Part shown: one piece after another, positions 34,176-44,879 of the stretch
Layout of the letters: the number at the start of each line of letters is the position of its first letter
How positions within the stretch are numbered: position 1 is the first letter of the stretch
DNA from: Deuterostichococcus epilithicus
Taxonomy: Eukaryota; Chlorophyta; Trebouxiophyceae; Prasiolales; Stichococcaceae
DNA: 64,000 nucleotides
Assembly: GCA_033439295.1 (NCBI GenBank)
Contig: JAVTLE010000023.1
Location: 3,260,530 to 3,324,529, forward strand
Direction: 5' to 3'
Translations under genes and position numbers: made by a program
Notes under the pieces: model-generated
Databases searched by the model: none
What the model saw: the letters and a program-made list of their open reading frames with translations, nothing else
Told to the model about the DNA's origin: nothing

Positions 34176-37100
34176 ATGAGCGCAGCCGTCATGAGGCAGC
34201 CCCCGCAGATGCCACCGCACCTCAACGGGGAGGCGCCCAGTCTGCCGGAGAAGCTGCACAGCGTCGACCTGGGGCGCTATGAGCAGGTGGGGCGCCGCAT
34301 CGAGGCCTGCGCGCTGCCAAAGATGTGTGCACGGGTACACCCCTGCATGCAGGCTCAGCGACCCTCCGGCGGCTCATGAGGTCCGTAAGTGCTGCAGCAC
34401 GCAAAGGGCTCATGTATCGACGCAGACTGGCGTGCTTGGGGAAGGCACATTTGGTGTCGTGGTGCGGGCGCGCGACCCACAGGCCAGTGGCGGAGAGATC
34501 GCCATCAAGCTTCTACCCCGAGGCGACTTCGTGAGCTGTTCCCCGCGGCTGCTGCATGCAGCCTGTGGTGGTTCAAGGTCCACTCGTGTTGGCACGACCT
34601 GGCTGCTCGCCTGCACCTGTGCATTCTCATTGCTGCCGGTCTCGAGTGCTTGCTGCGTCTGCTGCGCAGGTCAAAAACTTCAAAACATATGTCAAGAGGG
34701 AGATCGTGCACCAGAGCAGCCTGAAGCACCCCTTCATCGTGTCCCTGAAGGAGGTGCGAACCCTTTGCGGCCTGCTCGGCTCGGCTGACCGGCGCCCCCC
34801 TGCTCTGTGCACATCTGCCGACTGGGTGTTGCCGCAGCTGATGAGGCCAGCCTTCGCTCGCGTCCTCCGGCACTGGCGCCGGAGCCCGCTGCTGCAGAGG
34901 TCGTCCGACCGTCTGTGCGCCTGTGGCAGCATGCGCTGTATGGCTGCCAGGCCGAAGCTCCTCCTCCAGGCAGGCCGTCACCCTGCGCGCAGGTGTTCCT
35001 CACGCAGACGCACCTGGCGATTGCGATGGAGTATGCGCAGGGAGGTGACATGTTCAAGTACATCTGCCGCCACAAGCCCCACTGTCGCCTACTGGAGTCC
35101 CAGGCCCGGTGGATCTTTCAGCAGCTCATCATCGGGTTGGACTACTGTCACAACAAGGTGCGGGACAAGAACAGCGTTCAGTGTCAGAGCCTGCCGCAGC
35201 CACATTGACCAGCCCTGGCTGCGGAGTGCGCAGTCGCGCTGGCTAGGGGGTTGAGTGGGCAAGCAAGTGGGGCAGCATTGACGGCGCACTGGATCGGCAC
35301 CTGCACACATCAGATTTTCGCAAGCTGCCCGCGATCAGCTACGAGAGCAGGTCGTGGCCGCCTTACGGGTCGTGCTTGACATCAGCAATGACTGGGACTA
35401 ACCTTAGCAGTCAGCATGACCAGCATGTTGCCTATCATATGTTTGTGCCATCTGCTGTCACACAAGCGTGCCAAGCGGGCCACTGGCAACCTGTCACTGC
35501 CTCTGACAACCCGATCTCGAGAGCAAAGCGCCTGCGACGAAGTGGCTTTGGATGGACATAGTGATCCAAGCAGCGTCAAGAACAACTGTCGCCCGATTGT
35601 GGCAAGGTGTACGCAGCAGCCGGAACCTGTGACACTGCTTTGTTGACGCAGGGTGTCGCGAACCGGGACCTGAAGTTGGAGAACCTGCTGTTGGACCGGG
35701 ACGGCAGCGACGGCACCCGCCCGCTGCTCAAAATCTGCGACTTCGGCTACTCGAAGGTGCAGCACCTTGTGCATGAGGAATTCGGGAGATTGATCCCATC
35801 GTGGACAGTGGACAGGCGAAAGGAGGCGCGAGGCGTGTCCAGCACAGCCGAGCAACCCGTCCAGTCTGCTGTCAGCCCACCCAGCGCTGCTGACACGGTG
35901 GCGCCTGTCCATCCGTGCAGCACGAACAAAACTCATCGGCGAAGACGGGAGTCGGCACGCCCATCTACATGGCGCCCGAAATTATATATGGTGGCAACCG
36001 CTACGATGCAAAGGTGATTGGCAAAGCTGCCGGTATGATGCCGACTCTGATGCATCTGAAGACCACCCTCATCAGTGGTGCTGCGAGCTGTATGCCTGTC
36101 CCGGGCTCCTTGTGGGCTCTGGGCTCCTTGTGGGCTCCTTGTGCCCCGCCTGGCAAGCGCCTGGCTGCGAGCTGGCCGGGCGCTGGGTGCGGCGGTTGTG
36201 AGCGGGTGGACTCGGCCGGCGTCTGCCGCCATGCCACAGTACTTAAGGCAGCACTTGTCGTGGTGCCCCGCAGAAAGCGGACATCTGGTCGTGCGGCGTG
36301 ATCCTGTACGCGATGCTGTACGGCTGCTACCCCTTCAGCAACAAGGAGCCCGACTACATCCGCAAGATCGTCACGGCCACCTACCACATGCCGCCCGATG
36401 TGCAGGTGGGTCTAGGGTACAAGGTTTCTTACCCCCCCCGGCTGTTCGACTTGCGCCGTCTACCCCTGCACACCACATGCTCCATGCCTCCCCCAAGGCC
36501 TTGCGGGAGAGCATGCTGCAGCGTTCCGGCGAGTGCCCTGAGTCCCCCAGCCACCAGGGGCACAGCAGCAGCAGCAATGCGCTGGGCTCGACGAGCTGGA
36601 GCACGGCCTGAACCGGCGACCCGCGTTTTGACGCGGTGTGCACCACAGGCCCGCAGGCGTTGGCGGAGAGCAAGCTCTTGCTGACGCGGTTGCTAGTGCT
36701 GACACCAAAATGCAGCAACCAGACTGTCGCTTCTGGCCAAGCCTCAACCATGTCATGTGCACAGGTGCCGGCGGCGTGCAAGGATCTGCTGTCGCGGCTG
36801 CTGGTGGCAACCTCACAATGCAGCAACTGCACTGATGTTGCTGAGATTCATTATTTGAAGGGGAAGATGTAATACCGTTGTTGAAACGCACAGGTGTCGG
36901 CAGAGTGCAAGGACCTGCTGACGCGGCTGCTGGTGGCGGACTCGGAGCGGCGGCTGAGCATGCAGGAGATCAAGGGCCACACCTGGTTCCGCCATGCGCT
37001 GCCGTCCGGCGCCACCGAGATGAACGAGTGGTACATGAAGGAGGCCAGCGGCATCGACGAGGTGAGAGTCCCAGGGTTTTGGGGCAGGGTAGCGCAGCCA

Positions 37101-37405
37101 GTCGCCAGCGCGAGGCGGCGGGACGACCGCACTGCTGCCGAGTCGCTGGCGCCCGCTGTTCGTTGCTCGTCGTGCTGCCATGAAGGCTGTTGCCGCCATG
37201 GAGTGTCGCTGCGCCCTGTGCTTGCCAGGGTGAACCTGGGACGGTGGCCCAGGCTCATCTGGAAGGGTGGGTGCGGAGGAACATCGAAATCTTCACCAGT
37301 GGCCCTGCGCTGCTGCGACAGGTCATGAGCCGCATCGACTCGCTCATCCACCAGGCGCAGAAGCGCGGCAGCCCAGGCGAGCCCGTCATCTCAGTCACCT
37401 TCTGA
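34176..37405 (+). CDS. SNRK2: SnRK2-type Ser/Thr protein kinase, 379 aa
   Basis: Plant/algal SNF1-related kinase 2; stress or nutrient signalling is the family role. Nine exons join in frame: 34176-34286, 34426-34530, 34670-34753, 34993-35157, 35652-35756, 35921-36013, 36274-36405, 36894-37061, 37229-37405. Motifs: Gly-loop GEGTFG, catalytic Lys in EIAIKLL, alpha-C region VKREIVHQSSLKHPFIV, HLAIAMEYAQGGDMFKYIC, catalytic loop GVANRDLKLENLLLD, DFG in KICDFGYSK, activation segment TGVGTPIYMAPEI, KADIWSCGVILYAMLYGCYP, and CKDLLTRLLVADSERRLS. The C-terminal extension ends RIDSLIHQAQKRGSP. The usual His of HRD is Asn (NRD); Asp and Lys are kept, so activity is expected. The ATG at 34176 gives a 37-residue lead before the Gly-loop exon. 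Two ghost copies of exon 8 precede the real one. Confidence 0.94.
36103..36143. repeat. 18-bp tandem repeat in a kinase intron
   Basis: GGGCTCCTTGTGGGCTCT is followed by GGGCTCCTTGTGGGCTCC and a further TTGTG. It lies in the intron between exons 6 and 7. Confidence 0.8.
36656..36835 (+). repeat. Two ghost acceptor-side copies of SnRK2 exon 8
   Basis: Real exon 8 starts at 36894 after CACAG: VSAECKDLLTRLLVADSER. A copy starts at 36764 after CACAG: VPAACKDLLSRLLVATSQC, open for a further 12 codons to TAA. An older copy starts at 36656 after CCGCAG: ALAESKLLLTRLLVLTPKC. Spacings are 108 and 130 bp. Both ghosts share AAATGCAGCAAC/CAATGCAGCAAC where the real exon has the RRLS coding sequence. Confidence 0.92.
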
Positions 37406-38639
37406 GCGTGGGCGCGGCGTCGCTGGCACTCGCCCGTGATCGACCGCCGCCGCGGGCGCCGCAGACGATTTGACGCGAGCCTTGGCCCTGTCAGCGGCGG
37501 CGCTGCAGTATGCGAAGCGGCCACCTGTGCGGCACCGATTCGTGCGGCCGCCATACTCAGCACGTCGGCGGTATGGCGGTACCGTCCGCCACTGAGCCCC
37601 CCGCGCCGCAGTCCTCAGCCTTGGGCTGGTGTTGCAGGCCCCCAGCCCAGCCAGGGGCCCGCCCAGCGCCTCCTTAAACCCCCACGCGCGCGGGGCGAGT
37701 TGAGCAGTTGGACAGCGATCCGGCCCGCTGTGGGGCAGTTCGATGCAGTTGGAGTTGGCAGTCAGGCGGCGATGCATGGATCATCCGACTTGAGCGGCAA
37801 AGAGGACAGCAAGACTCTAGGTCCGACAAGGCAGCAGGTAGCCAGCTGGCCTATGGAGGCGTTTCGGATTGTTTTGCTGTCCTCTGCCCCAGACGGCAAA
37901 GGCAGGCAGTCAGGAGAACCGCAGCATGCTGCTGCGATCGTCCACCTGAATAAACCCATTTCAGCAGCACGGCAGCTGTGCTGGCACGGCGCCCAGCGAG
38001 GGGCGCAGCACCCTTGGTTTCCTCCGGTTTTGAAGTCTCGCCGTCGATGTTTGGTTCTCTTTCGTGGATTTTTATTGCCAGTCGTATCGCCCTGCCGGGC
38101 TACTTACTTGCCGCAGCTTCCCCGAGAACGCCTGTCCGTCGCCAAGGGTCGTTCGATTTGAATCATGCAGGCGGCATGCATTCTTGGTTGTTTTGCTCAT
38201 CAGCTTCTGAAACCATTGGTAGATTCAGGAATCCCGTTCCCCGGACCATCCTTCCTTCATCAAGGTACCATCTAGTCTCTGAGATGCCGAAGTGCCTCTC
38301 GCCCTCTGCCTCCTCCAATAAACTACGCCTACCGTCCCTAAACCCGACCATGCTCGGATGAGTCCCTGCTGAAGTGCAACAGCCTCTCCCGATTGCCTGC
38401 CCCTCGCAACGCATCGCAGCAATGAACGGCTGCAGAGAAGCAATTCCTGCACCTTCCTTGACAAGCGAATGCATCAGGACCCTCTCGGTTTCACAAATCA
38501 CCTATGGACCTAATGGAGCCTCGTCCATGAAGGGCGAGGCACAAGGCGGGACATCAAACGGCCAAAGGGCGCCTGATAAAATCAGGACTGCTGATACATG
38601 CACCAGGTTTCGTTTGCTTCCCGACCGACGGAAGCCAGG
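37406..38639. other. 1.2-kb intergenic region
   Basis: Between SnRK2 and the TPR-J gene. GC-rich to about 37750, then clearly AT-richer from about 38000. A 127-codon open frame at 37978-38361 has no recognisable domain and is not called. Presumed 3' UTR and promoter. Confidence 0.5.
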
Positions 38640-41600
38640 ATGAAGTTCGATCCTGGTGAGCAGCGTACGTCGGTGATGTAAGTGCCTCACAAGAAGAGCG
38701 CAAGAGAGCAGGGTGATCGACTCCACAGCCAAAATATCGACGCAGGCACCGCAGGCGCAGTCTGGCGCAGCGAGAAGGCTGGTAACTTTGCATGGAGAGC
38801 CCAGTGCCTTGGCGCCGGTGCGCACCCGGCGGTGGCGGCGCTGCTGGCACAGATCGACGCCCAGACGGCTGCACTGGAAGTTATATGGACGCAGCAGCGG
38901 GACTCCGGATGCAGCCCGCCGTGGTGGGCGGACGGCGAGTATGACGATGCCGAGGCGGACAGGTGCCGCACCATGGCCTGCTGCGCATGTCCTGATGATG
39001 TATCGAATGGCAGCTGCACGTCCTGATGAAGCGGGGATGCGACTGCGACACAATCTACACCCCCAACCTGATGTCCATGCCCATACACGCCACTGCTGTC
39101 ACTCGAAAATTCTATGCCGCGCCTGAAAGCCGAGGACATGGACAATCTGCACCATGTTTCCGCAGGCAGAATGATGCCGGTGCAGCGGCGCAAAAGCAGC
39201 AGGGCTACAGCGCGGCGTTCGACTGCTTCACGGAAGCCATTCGGCTGTGCCCACGGAAGGCCGCCTACCATGCTAACAGGTTCTAGCGGTCAATGACATC
39301 GACTCACTTGACATTGCAAAATGCTTCCAGCACAGCACCACTGCTACGTCTGTCGGCACCCAAGTGCCCATCATCATCATCGCTCAGATGCAATCTGGCA
39401 GCGCATGCGCTGTTAGGCCTGCGTGCTTACGCCCTCACCGACTTGGGCGCCTGCACTGCCACAGGGCCGCTGCCGCGCTGCGGCTGCAGCGTGCAGACAT
39501 TGCTGCGGAGGACGCCGCAAATGCGGTTCGGCGGGACTCGTCGCATGTGCGTGCCCACATGCGCGGTGGGCAGGCGGCACTGAAGCTGAAGCGGCCAGAG
39601 GAGGCCCTGCAGTACTTCGAGACCGTTCTGCGTCTCGACGCTGACAGCGCAAAGGCAGCAAAGGTGACTGGCAGTGCTCTGCTGATTACAGCATTATAGC
39701 GACTCAGGTAGCTTCACCTGGTAGATGCATGACAACACGGCCCTCGGCTGATGCAATTGAGGGTTTGCGAGCGTCTGCAGGCAGGCATCGCGGCGGCAGC
39801 ACGGCTGGCGTCGGAGCTGCATTCTGAAAAGCGGCATCAATCAGCGGCAGCGCTCGCCGGCGCACGGGCGGCGCTGCCGGACGAGGCGCCAGCGATGGCG
39901 GATGCGGCGGAGGTGCTGCTGGCGGCAGACGCCATGCTGGCGGCGAACCCGGACCTGCAGGCTGCCCGAGCGTCGCACATCGAGGTGCGGGCGCATCAGC
40001 GTCTGTGTGAGCCTTTGCTGCAGGGTGGGCCATCCTCCAGGCGAGAGGGTCTTGGCGTTTTGCGAGGACTTGTCGCACCGGCAAGGGCTTGTTAGACTTC
40101 GGCAATTGTGCTTCATGGGCGCAGGCGCTCATCCTGGCGAGGAGGTTTGCGGCGGCCGCGGCCGAGATGGGGGGCCTCAGCCGCGGGCCCAACAGCTGCT
40201 ACCTCGCGGCGGAGGTGGCCTGGCGGCAGGGCGACCTGCCCTCAGCGCTGCGGCTGCTGGAAGACGGTAGCTCAGACAGCAGGCTCTGCAGCTGTGCACG
40301 CGGCGCCACTGGGGTAGGCAGCAGCGCCAGTAGCAGTGCAGGCGCCGGCGTTGTCGCCGGAGGCGGCGGTGTCTCTGGACACAGGTTCGACAATGGGGCA
40401 GAGGCAGGTGCAGGCTGCTGCTGCGGCGGTGTGGGCGGGGGCAAGTGCGTGCAGTTGCGAGCAAGGCTCCAGGCCCTGGCTGCAGAGCTCCAGCAGGCAG
40501 AAGACGCATACCAGGAAGGTGAGCACCCTGCTGTGGTCTGTGTTCTGATCCAGGAGCTGCATGGCGTGGGTCTGACCTCTTGCACAGAGCCTAGAAAGCC
40601 ACGTCGTGCGTGCCATTGCTGTTGATACGCCCAGAACGCGCATACCTGGTGGTTGATTACGTCACCAAGGCCGTCTGCTCCTCGTTCTCGTCTGACGACT
40701 GGAACCCTGTGCTTGGTCGCCAGGTGTGTACCAGGTCTGCATCGAAGCCTGCGGCCGGCTGCTGCAGTGCAGCGTCGGCCGCGGCGCCGCCGGGCTTGAG
40801 GCGGCAGCGCTGCGGCTGCGGGCGCGCGCGTCAATGCGACTGCAGCGGCTGCCGGCGGCGCTGGCCGATCTGGCCACGGCACTGGAGGCGCAGCCGGGGG
40901 ATGTGGCTGCCCTGCTGCTGCAGGCCGAGGTGAGCACCTTGTGGGCACCCCTGGCTGGTCCTCAACTGAGGTGCACCAGACAGGTGATGCAACACCCCAT
41001 ATCCGAAAAGCAGGGAGGTGCACTGGGGGAACGCTCGAGCCAAGTGCAAGAGCACCAGTTCCTGCTTGACAAGATTCACGAGACAGACAGATGTTTCTGC
41101 ATGGGCTTCCACGACTTTTTGGCACGGCCTCAGTTGGTACCTATGCTACCATGACGCCAAGCACATGCAGTCGGTTGTTGCAGGCGCTGCAGGAGGGGGG
41201 ACAGCCGCAGCAGGCGCTGCTGAGTCTGCAGGCAGTTCTCGTGGCGGCACCCGCAACTCCAGGATTGCTGGAGCGCCTGCAGGCCGTCTCCGCAGCGGCG
41301 CTGCGGAATCGTGACGCCAGCGCGGCGACGCCGCAGGTGCTAGATCGACATCGAGTCTGATCAATTTTGCTAAGTTTCGGTGCACCAAGGGATGACGGCC
41401 AAGCTAACGGACGGCATTTATGTCGTGAAGAGCGTATTGTCGAAATGGTTTGCAGGGGTGACAGCTCCTGGAAGTGTGCTTTCATTCTCCATTCAGGCAA
41501 CGCAGCTGGCGGGCTCACTGTATGCCACTCTCCAGATGGACATCGGGGCGGACGCCGCTGCCACACGCCGTGCCTATCGCCAGCAGGCGGGACTCTGGCA

Positions 41601-41736
41601 CCCGGACAAGTGGCGGCATGCGGCAGCACAAAAACAGGAGATTGCAGCGGCGAAGTTTCTGGCAGTGCAGAGAGCCTTCGAGATCCTGGGTGATGCGCAG
41701 AAACGTGCGGCATATGATGCTCGTCACTTCTGCTGA
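38640..41736 (+). CDS. TPR co-chaperone with C-terminal J domain (DNAJC7/TPR2-like)
   Basis: Hsp70 co-chaperone; TPRs bind chaperone tails and the J domain stimulates the Hsp70 ATPase (family role). First exons join in phase: 38640-38655 (16 nt, MKFDP), 38761-38962, 39166-39279, 39465-39663. TPR-type helices: YSAAFDCFTEAIRLCPRKAA, then HANRAAAALRLQRADIAAED, then RGGQAALKLKRPEEALQYFE. Later exons encode more helical repeats (ALILARRFAAAAAEMGG, EVAWRQGDLPSALRLLEDG, RLPAALADLATALEAQPGDV, GQPQQALLSLQAVLVAAPAT). The last exon carries the J domain: YATLQMDIGADAAATRRAYR, WHPDKW with the HPD motif, and VQRAFEILGDAQKRAAYDAR. The donor after HANR is GTTCTA, weaker than usual. An Ala-rich bias is strong. 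Exons between 39700 and 41500 are located but not all joined. Confidence 0.86.
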
Positions 41737-42093
41737 CGACACCAGCGCATCCTAGGCCAGCTGCCTACTTCAGGAACTGCAGTTGCACAAGATTGCGAGC
41801 CTCGTCATTGCAGACTGTTCAATGACATCTGTTTCCGTCAACGCTGAACGCCAGACAATAAAAGAACTGCTGAAGCACAAGCAGAACACATCCCGATTCC
41901 ATCAGGTTGCAGCCTCGATGCATTCACACAATTTGCATGCTGCATGAATGGAAAGCTTTCCTCAAACGCGTTATGTACGTTCGCAAAGCCCAACAAGAGT
42001 AAGTAAACAGGACACCAGTGATCCTTCTGTTCTAGACATGCAGAGCCGGTAGTGGCCGTTCGATGTTCTCAGCACACGAAACCCCTCCAGTGC
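41737..42093. other. 357-bp convergent intergenic region
   Basis: Between the TPR-J stop (plus) and the Gly/Asn-rich stop (minus). An AATAAA lies near 41857. No coding exon seen. Confidence 0.5.
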
Positions 42094-43464
42094 CTAGTAG
42101 GTGTCGCCAGAGCCGCCATAGCCGGTGCGCTGATTGTCGTTCGAGCCGCCACCATACCCCTCATTGTCGTTGGAGCCGCCGCCATAGCCAGTGCCCTCAT
42201 TGTCGTTGGACCTGCCGCCATAGCCAGTGCCCTCGTTGTCGTTGGAGCCGCCGCCAAAGCCAGTGCCCTGGTTGTCGTTGGACCCGCCGCCGAAGCCAGT
42301 GCCCTGGTTGTCGTTGGACCCGCCGCCAAAGCCAGACCCCTGGTTGTCGTTTGAGCCGCCACCAAACCCGCCATCAGCGTCGCCGCCAAGGGTGGTGCGG
42401 CCGCCCTACAGGCAAAGACAGTTTAGTTCAAATTCATGCTGATGCGGCGAAAGGCAGCCACAGGTGGCGACGGCAACATGCGAGGCACACACAGCTTGCT
42501 ATGCAGGTCGCACACCTCGTTGTCGTTCGAACCATAGGTGTCGCCCCCGCTGCGGCCATAACCAGTATCGGTGTTGCCGCCGAGGCCCGTGGTGCGGCCG
42601 CCCTGCACAGGCAGAGGCAGCCGTGTTCTGACGCATGCATGGTGGGATCCGTGTTGATGCACTGATAGGGAGAAGATGCATTGGCAGGTGGTGACGACAA
42701 GTTCAGGAGGTGCACATAGCTTGCTGAAGGTAGGACACCTCGTTGTCGTTTGATCCATAGGTGTCGCCTCCGGTGGCGCCATAACCGGTGTCAGTGTCGC
42801 CGCCCAGGCCCGTGGTGCCACCGCCCTGCGGGACAACCGTGTTCAGCACAATGTTCAGATCCATGATCATGCAGCGCAAGGTAGCGACAACGGCGGATGC
42901 ATTGGCAGGTGGCGACAACAACTTGGGAGCAGCCTGTAGTGAAAGCAGCACACCTCGTTGCGGCCGTAGCCAGTGTCCGTGTCTCCGCCGAGGCCCGTGT
43001 CACGCCCGCCGCCATACCCCGTATCGCTGTCGCCCTGCGTATTTCGAGAGCAGCTTTCAGCGTGGCAGGCTCCGTTCGGGTGTGCTGGTGATGAGGAGTG
43101 TGCCTTGAGCGTTCCACGGTTTCAGGGTCGTCTGTCCTGAATCAATCTGTCGTAAGTCAGCACTGCAAAGCTGCTGCAGCAGAGCGGTTTTACTACACAG
43201 GAGCGCTGCTGCAGCAATGCTAATTCGGGACAGACTGATCCAGGACTCACGATCCTTATGCCTTTTGCAGCGTCTCAAAAAGGCCTGCGTCATCTTCACA
43301 AGGTAACAAACCAGCCATGGATCAAATGCAGCTGAGGTGAAAAAATGGCACACCGGGTTGTTGCTGGAGCCGTACTCGCCGGAAGAGTCATCACTTCGGT
43401 TGCGGCCTCCGGGGAGCTTGTCGGAGATGCGGTCCGGAAGCTTGTCCTCCAGCTTGTTGAGGAA
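42094..43464 (-). CDS. Gly/Asn/Asp-repeat hydrophilic protein built from duplicated exons; first exon not found
   Basis: Resolved exons, all phase 0: 43464-43354 (FLNKLEDKLPDRISDKLP, charged amphipathic), 43034-42954 (DTDTGYG repeats), 42825-42739 and 42602-42516 (each exactly 87 nt, GLGGDTDTGYG and GGDTYGSNDNE), 42405-42094 (GGRTTLGG, then about seven copies of a 12-residue unit GGGSNDNEGTGY/F, ending SGDTY). No hydrophobic core, no Cys in the repeat; expected to be disordered. Fungal stress proteins such as DDR48 have comparable Ser-Asn-Asp-Tyr-Gly repeats, but that is only a likeness of composition. The function is unknown. The upstream first exon must end in phase 0; a short ATG frame near 43642 does not fit that phase. 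Confidence 0.75.
42100..42390 (-). repeat. 36-bp coding minisatellite
   Basis: About seven tandem copies of a 36-bp unit encoding GGGSNDN(E/Q)GTG(Y/F) inside the last exon of the Gly/Asn-rich gene; one copy near the 3' end is shortened. Unit differences are mostly synonymous or E/Q and Y/F swaps. Confidence 0.92.
42406..43034 (-). repeat. Tandem exon-plus-intron units of 197-223 bp
   Basis: Exon starts at 43034, 42825, 42602 and 42405 are 209, 223 and 197 bp apart and all open with GGC-G after CAG or TAG. The introns are also related: each carries a GTCGCCACCTG-type block (TTGTCGCCACCTGCCAATGC, GTCGTCACCACCTGCCAATG, CCGTCGCCACCTGTGGCTGC), and two share AGCAAGCT(A/G)TGTG after the donor. The unit duplicated was therefore exon plus intron. 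Confidence 0.9.
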
Positions 43465-44879
43465 CTGCACCAAGTGTCAGCAAAGTTTTGATGACGACGC
43501 TGATTCGTATGAGGTTTGGTGAACTCGCGAGACTGCGCGTCTGCGGACTTGCTCCAGATTGCCCGTCCACCCAGAGCGTTCCAGAAGCTGGACAGTGCCA
43601 AACACTAGGCCACTCCATTGTTGGGTTCGCTATGCTTGTCGACATGCACACCGGCCAGATTCTATCTTCGTGCAACAACCTCCCTCAAAGCGTGGACCAA
43701 GAAGTCCAAGAGATTGCGGTGTAGCTAACGAACTCCCCGAAGACCCGCTGATCGTATGCCCGTTCACGGTGTGCATGTCCGATCACGAAACGACCGTGGT
43801 CTCGAGTACAAACTGGACAGCGGCAGCCCCTGACCGCGGCCCGTGTCAACAGACCCAGCCGCTCGCAAATCGGATTGATCAGACGATCGGATAGAGTCAG
43901 GACAGCGCCGCGTCCTCGGCTAGTACCAGGCGGTGCTGACTCAGGATAGGTTTGGAAGTGCGCACGTTCGACATGTTGACGGCTGCCGGTTGCGATGCGC
44001 TGGCCTGGATGTGGAGATCTGTGGGACAAGACACAAAGTTTCAGCGCAGCTTTGCTGCGTTTCGTCTGATGCTGCCGCAAGCCACCACGCACTTGAAGTG
44101 ATCTGTGCTGCGACGGGAACACAATCGGGAGCGCGATATGCAGGAGGTTATCTCGCACCCTCAGCAGATTTTCGTCTGAGCGATGAGAAGCTGTTTAGAC
44201 CGTGGAGAGCAAATTGAGACGTGTTCACGAACTGGAGTACAGCTCCGTGTTGATGGGGCAGCTGCTATTCTGATAGTCCACAGGAGCATCTTGATCGGTT
44301 CCCTTGGACTCGGGATTGCCACTTGGCAGTGTCTCAGTCCACCCTACTATCTACGCGTTTTGCAATGGGGCTACAGGGAGGGCGAGTCTCACACTCACAG
44401 AGAGCCAGTCACGTTGGATCACGTCAGATGCTCACGATCTGAACTGCAAGGGCCTCGGTAGCCTCTCAGACTCGGTAGCTCCTGACCGGCGGCGGCAACT
44501 GCAGACTTGGATGGCCGCTTTCAAAGAAACCTAACAACCAACCCCAGATTTACAAAACCAAAAATAACGCATGTCAAGCAATCTGCACCGGGTTGAGCTC
44601 AGTCGCATGCGTCTTGAAGGCTGCTGTGACGCTATTGCTGCCGGAGGCGATGCGCACTGTACACATTTGGCAGCTGCGCTCTACTGAGACGCTCGTCCCC
44701 CAGGCAGCATGGAGGCAACGCGTTTCCATCGCGCAGGCACCTACCGCCTGCAGGAAACTGAGCATGCGCAAGCCAGGCGCGCGGCGGGCCACCGCACATA
44801 GCAGTGGCCCGGCGGTGGTGACTACCCCCGCTCCAGCTCGCTGCGGCCTACTGTCGACAAGCACGAGGGTCATCGCATG
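43465..44879. other. 1.4-kb region between two minus-strand genes
   Basis: Should hold the first exon and promoter of the Gly/Asn-rich gene and the 3' UTR of STK19. AT-richer than the genes. A 157-codon minus-strand frame at 43685-44158 has no recognised domain and is not called. The end near STK19 carries a ghost copy of its last exon. Confidence 0.5.
44785..44846 (-). repeat. Ghost copy of the STK19 last exon, beyond the stop codon
   Basis: The real C-terminus reads ATTAGPLLRAV and stops at 44880. About 102 bp further downstream the DNA reads VTTAGPLLCAVARR with GAGCTGGA-CGGG and CACCACCGCCGGGCC-CTGCT shared. It lies in the 3' flank, so it cannot be explained by intron function. Confidence 0.85.

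Noticed and set aside
37978-38361. 127-codon plus-strand ORF between SnRK2 and TPR-J
   Set aside because: No domain, begins at a non-ATG codon and sits in AT-richer intergenic DNA.
42094-43034. CRISPR-like regular repeats
   Set aside because: Repeat units are coding (GGGSNDNEGTG) or exon-plus-intron copies in a eukaryotic gene; no spacer-repeat structure and no cas genes.
43685-44158. 157-codon minus-strand ORF
   Set aside because: No recognisable family and no phase-consistent link to the Gly/Asn-rich gene.
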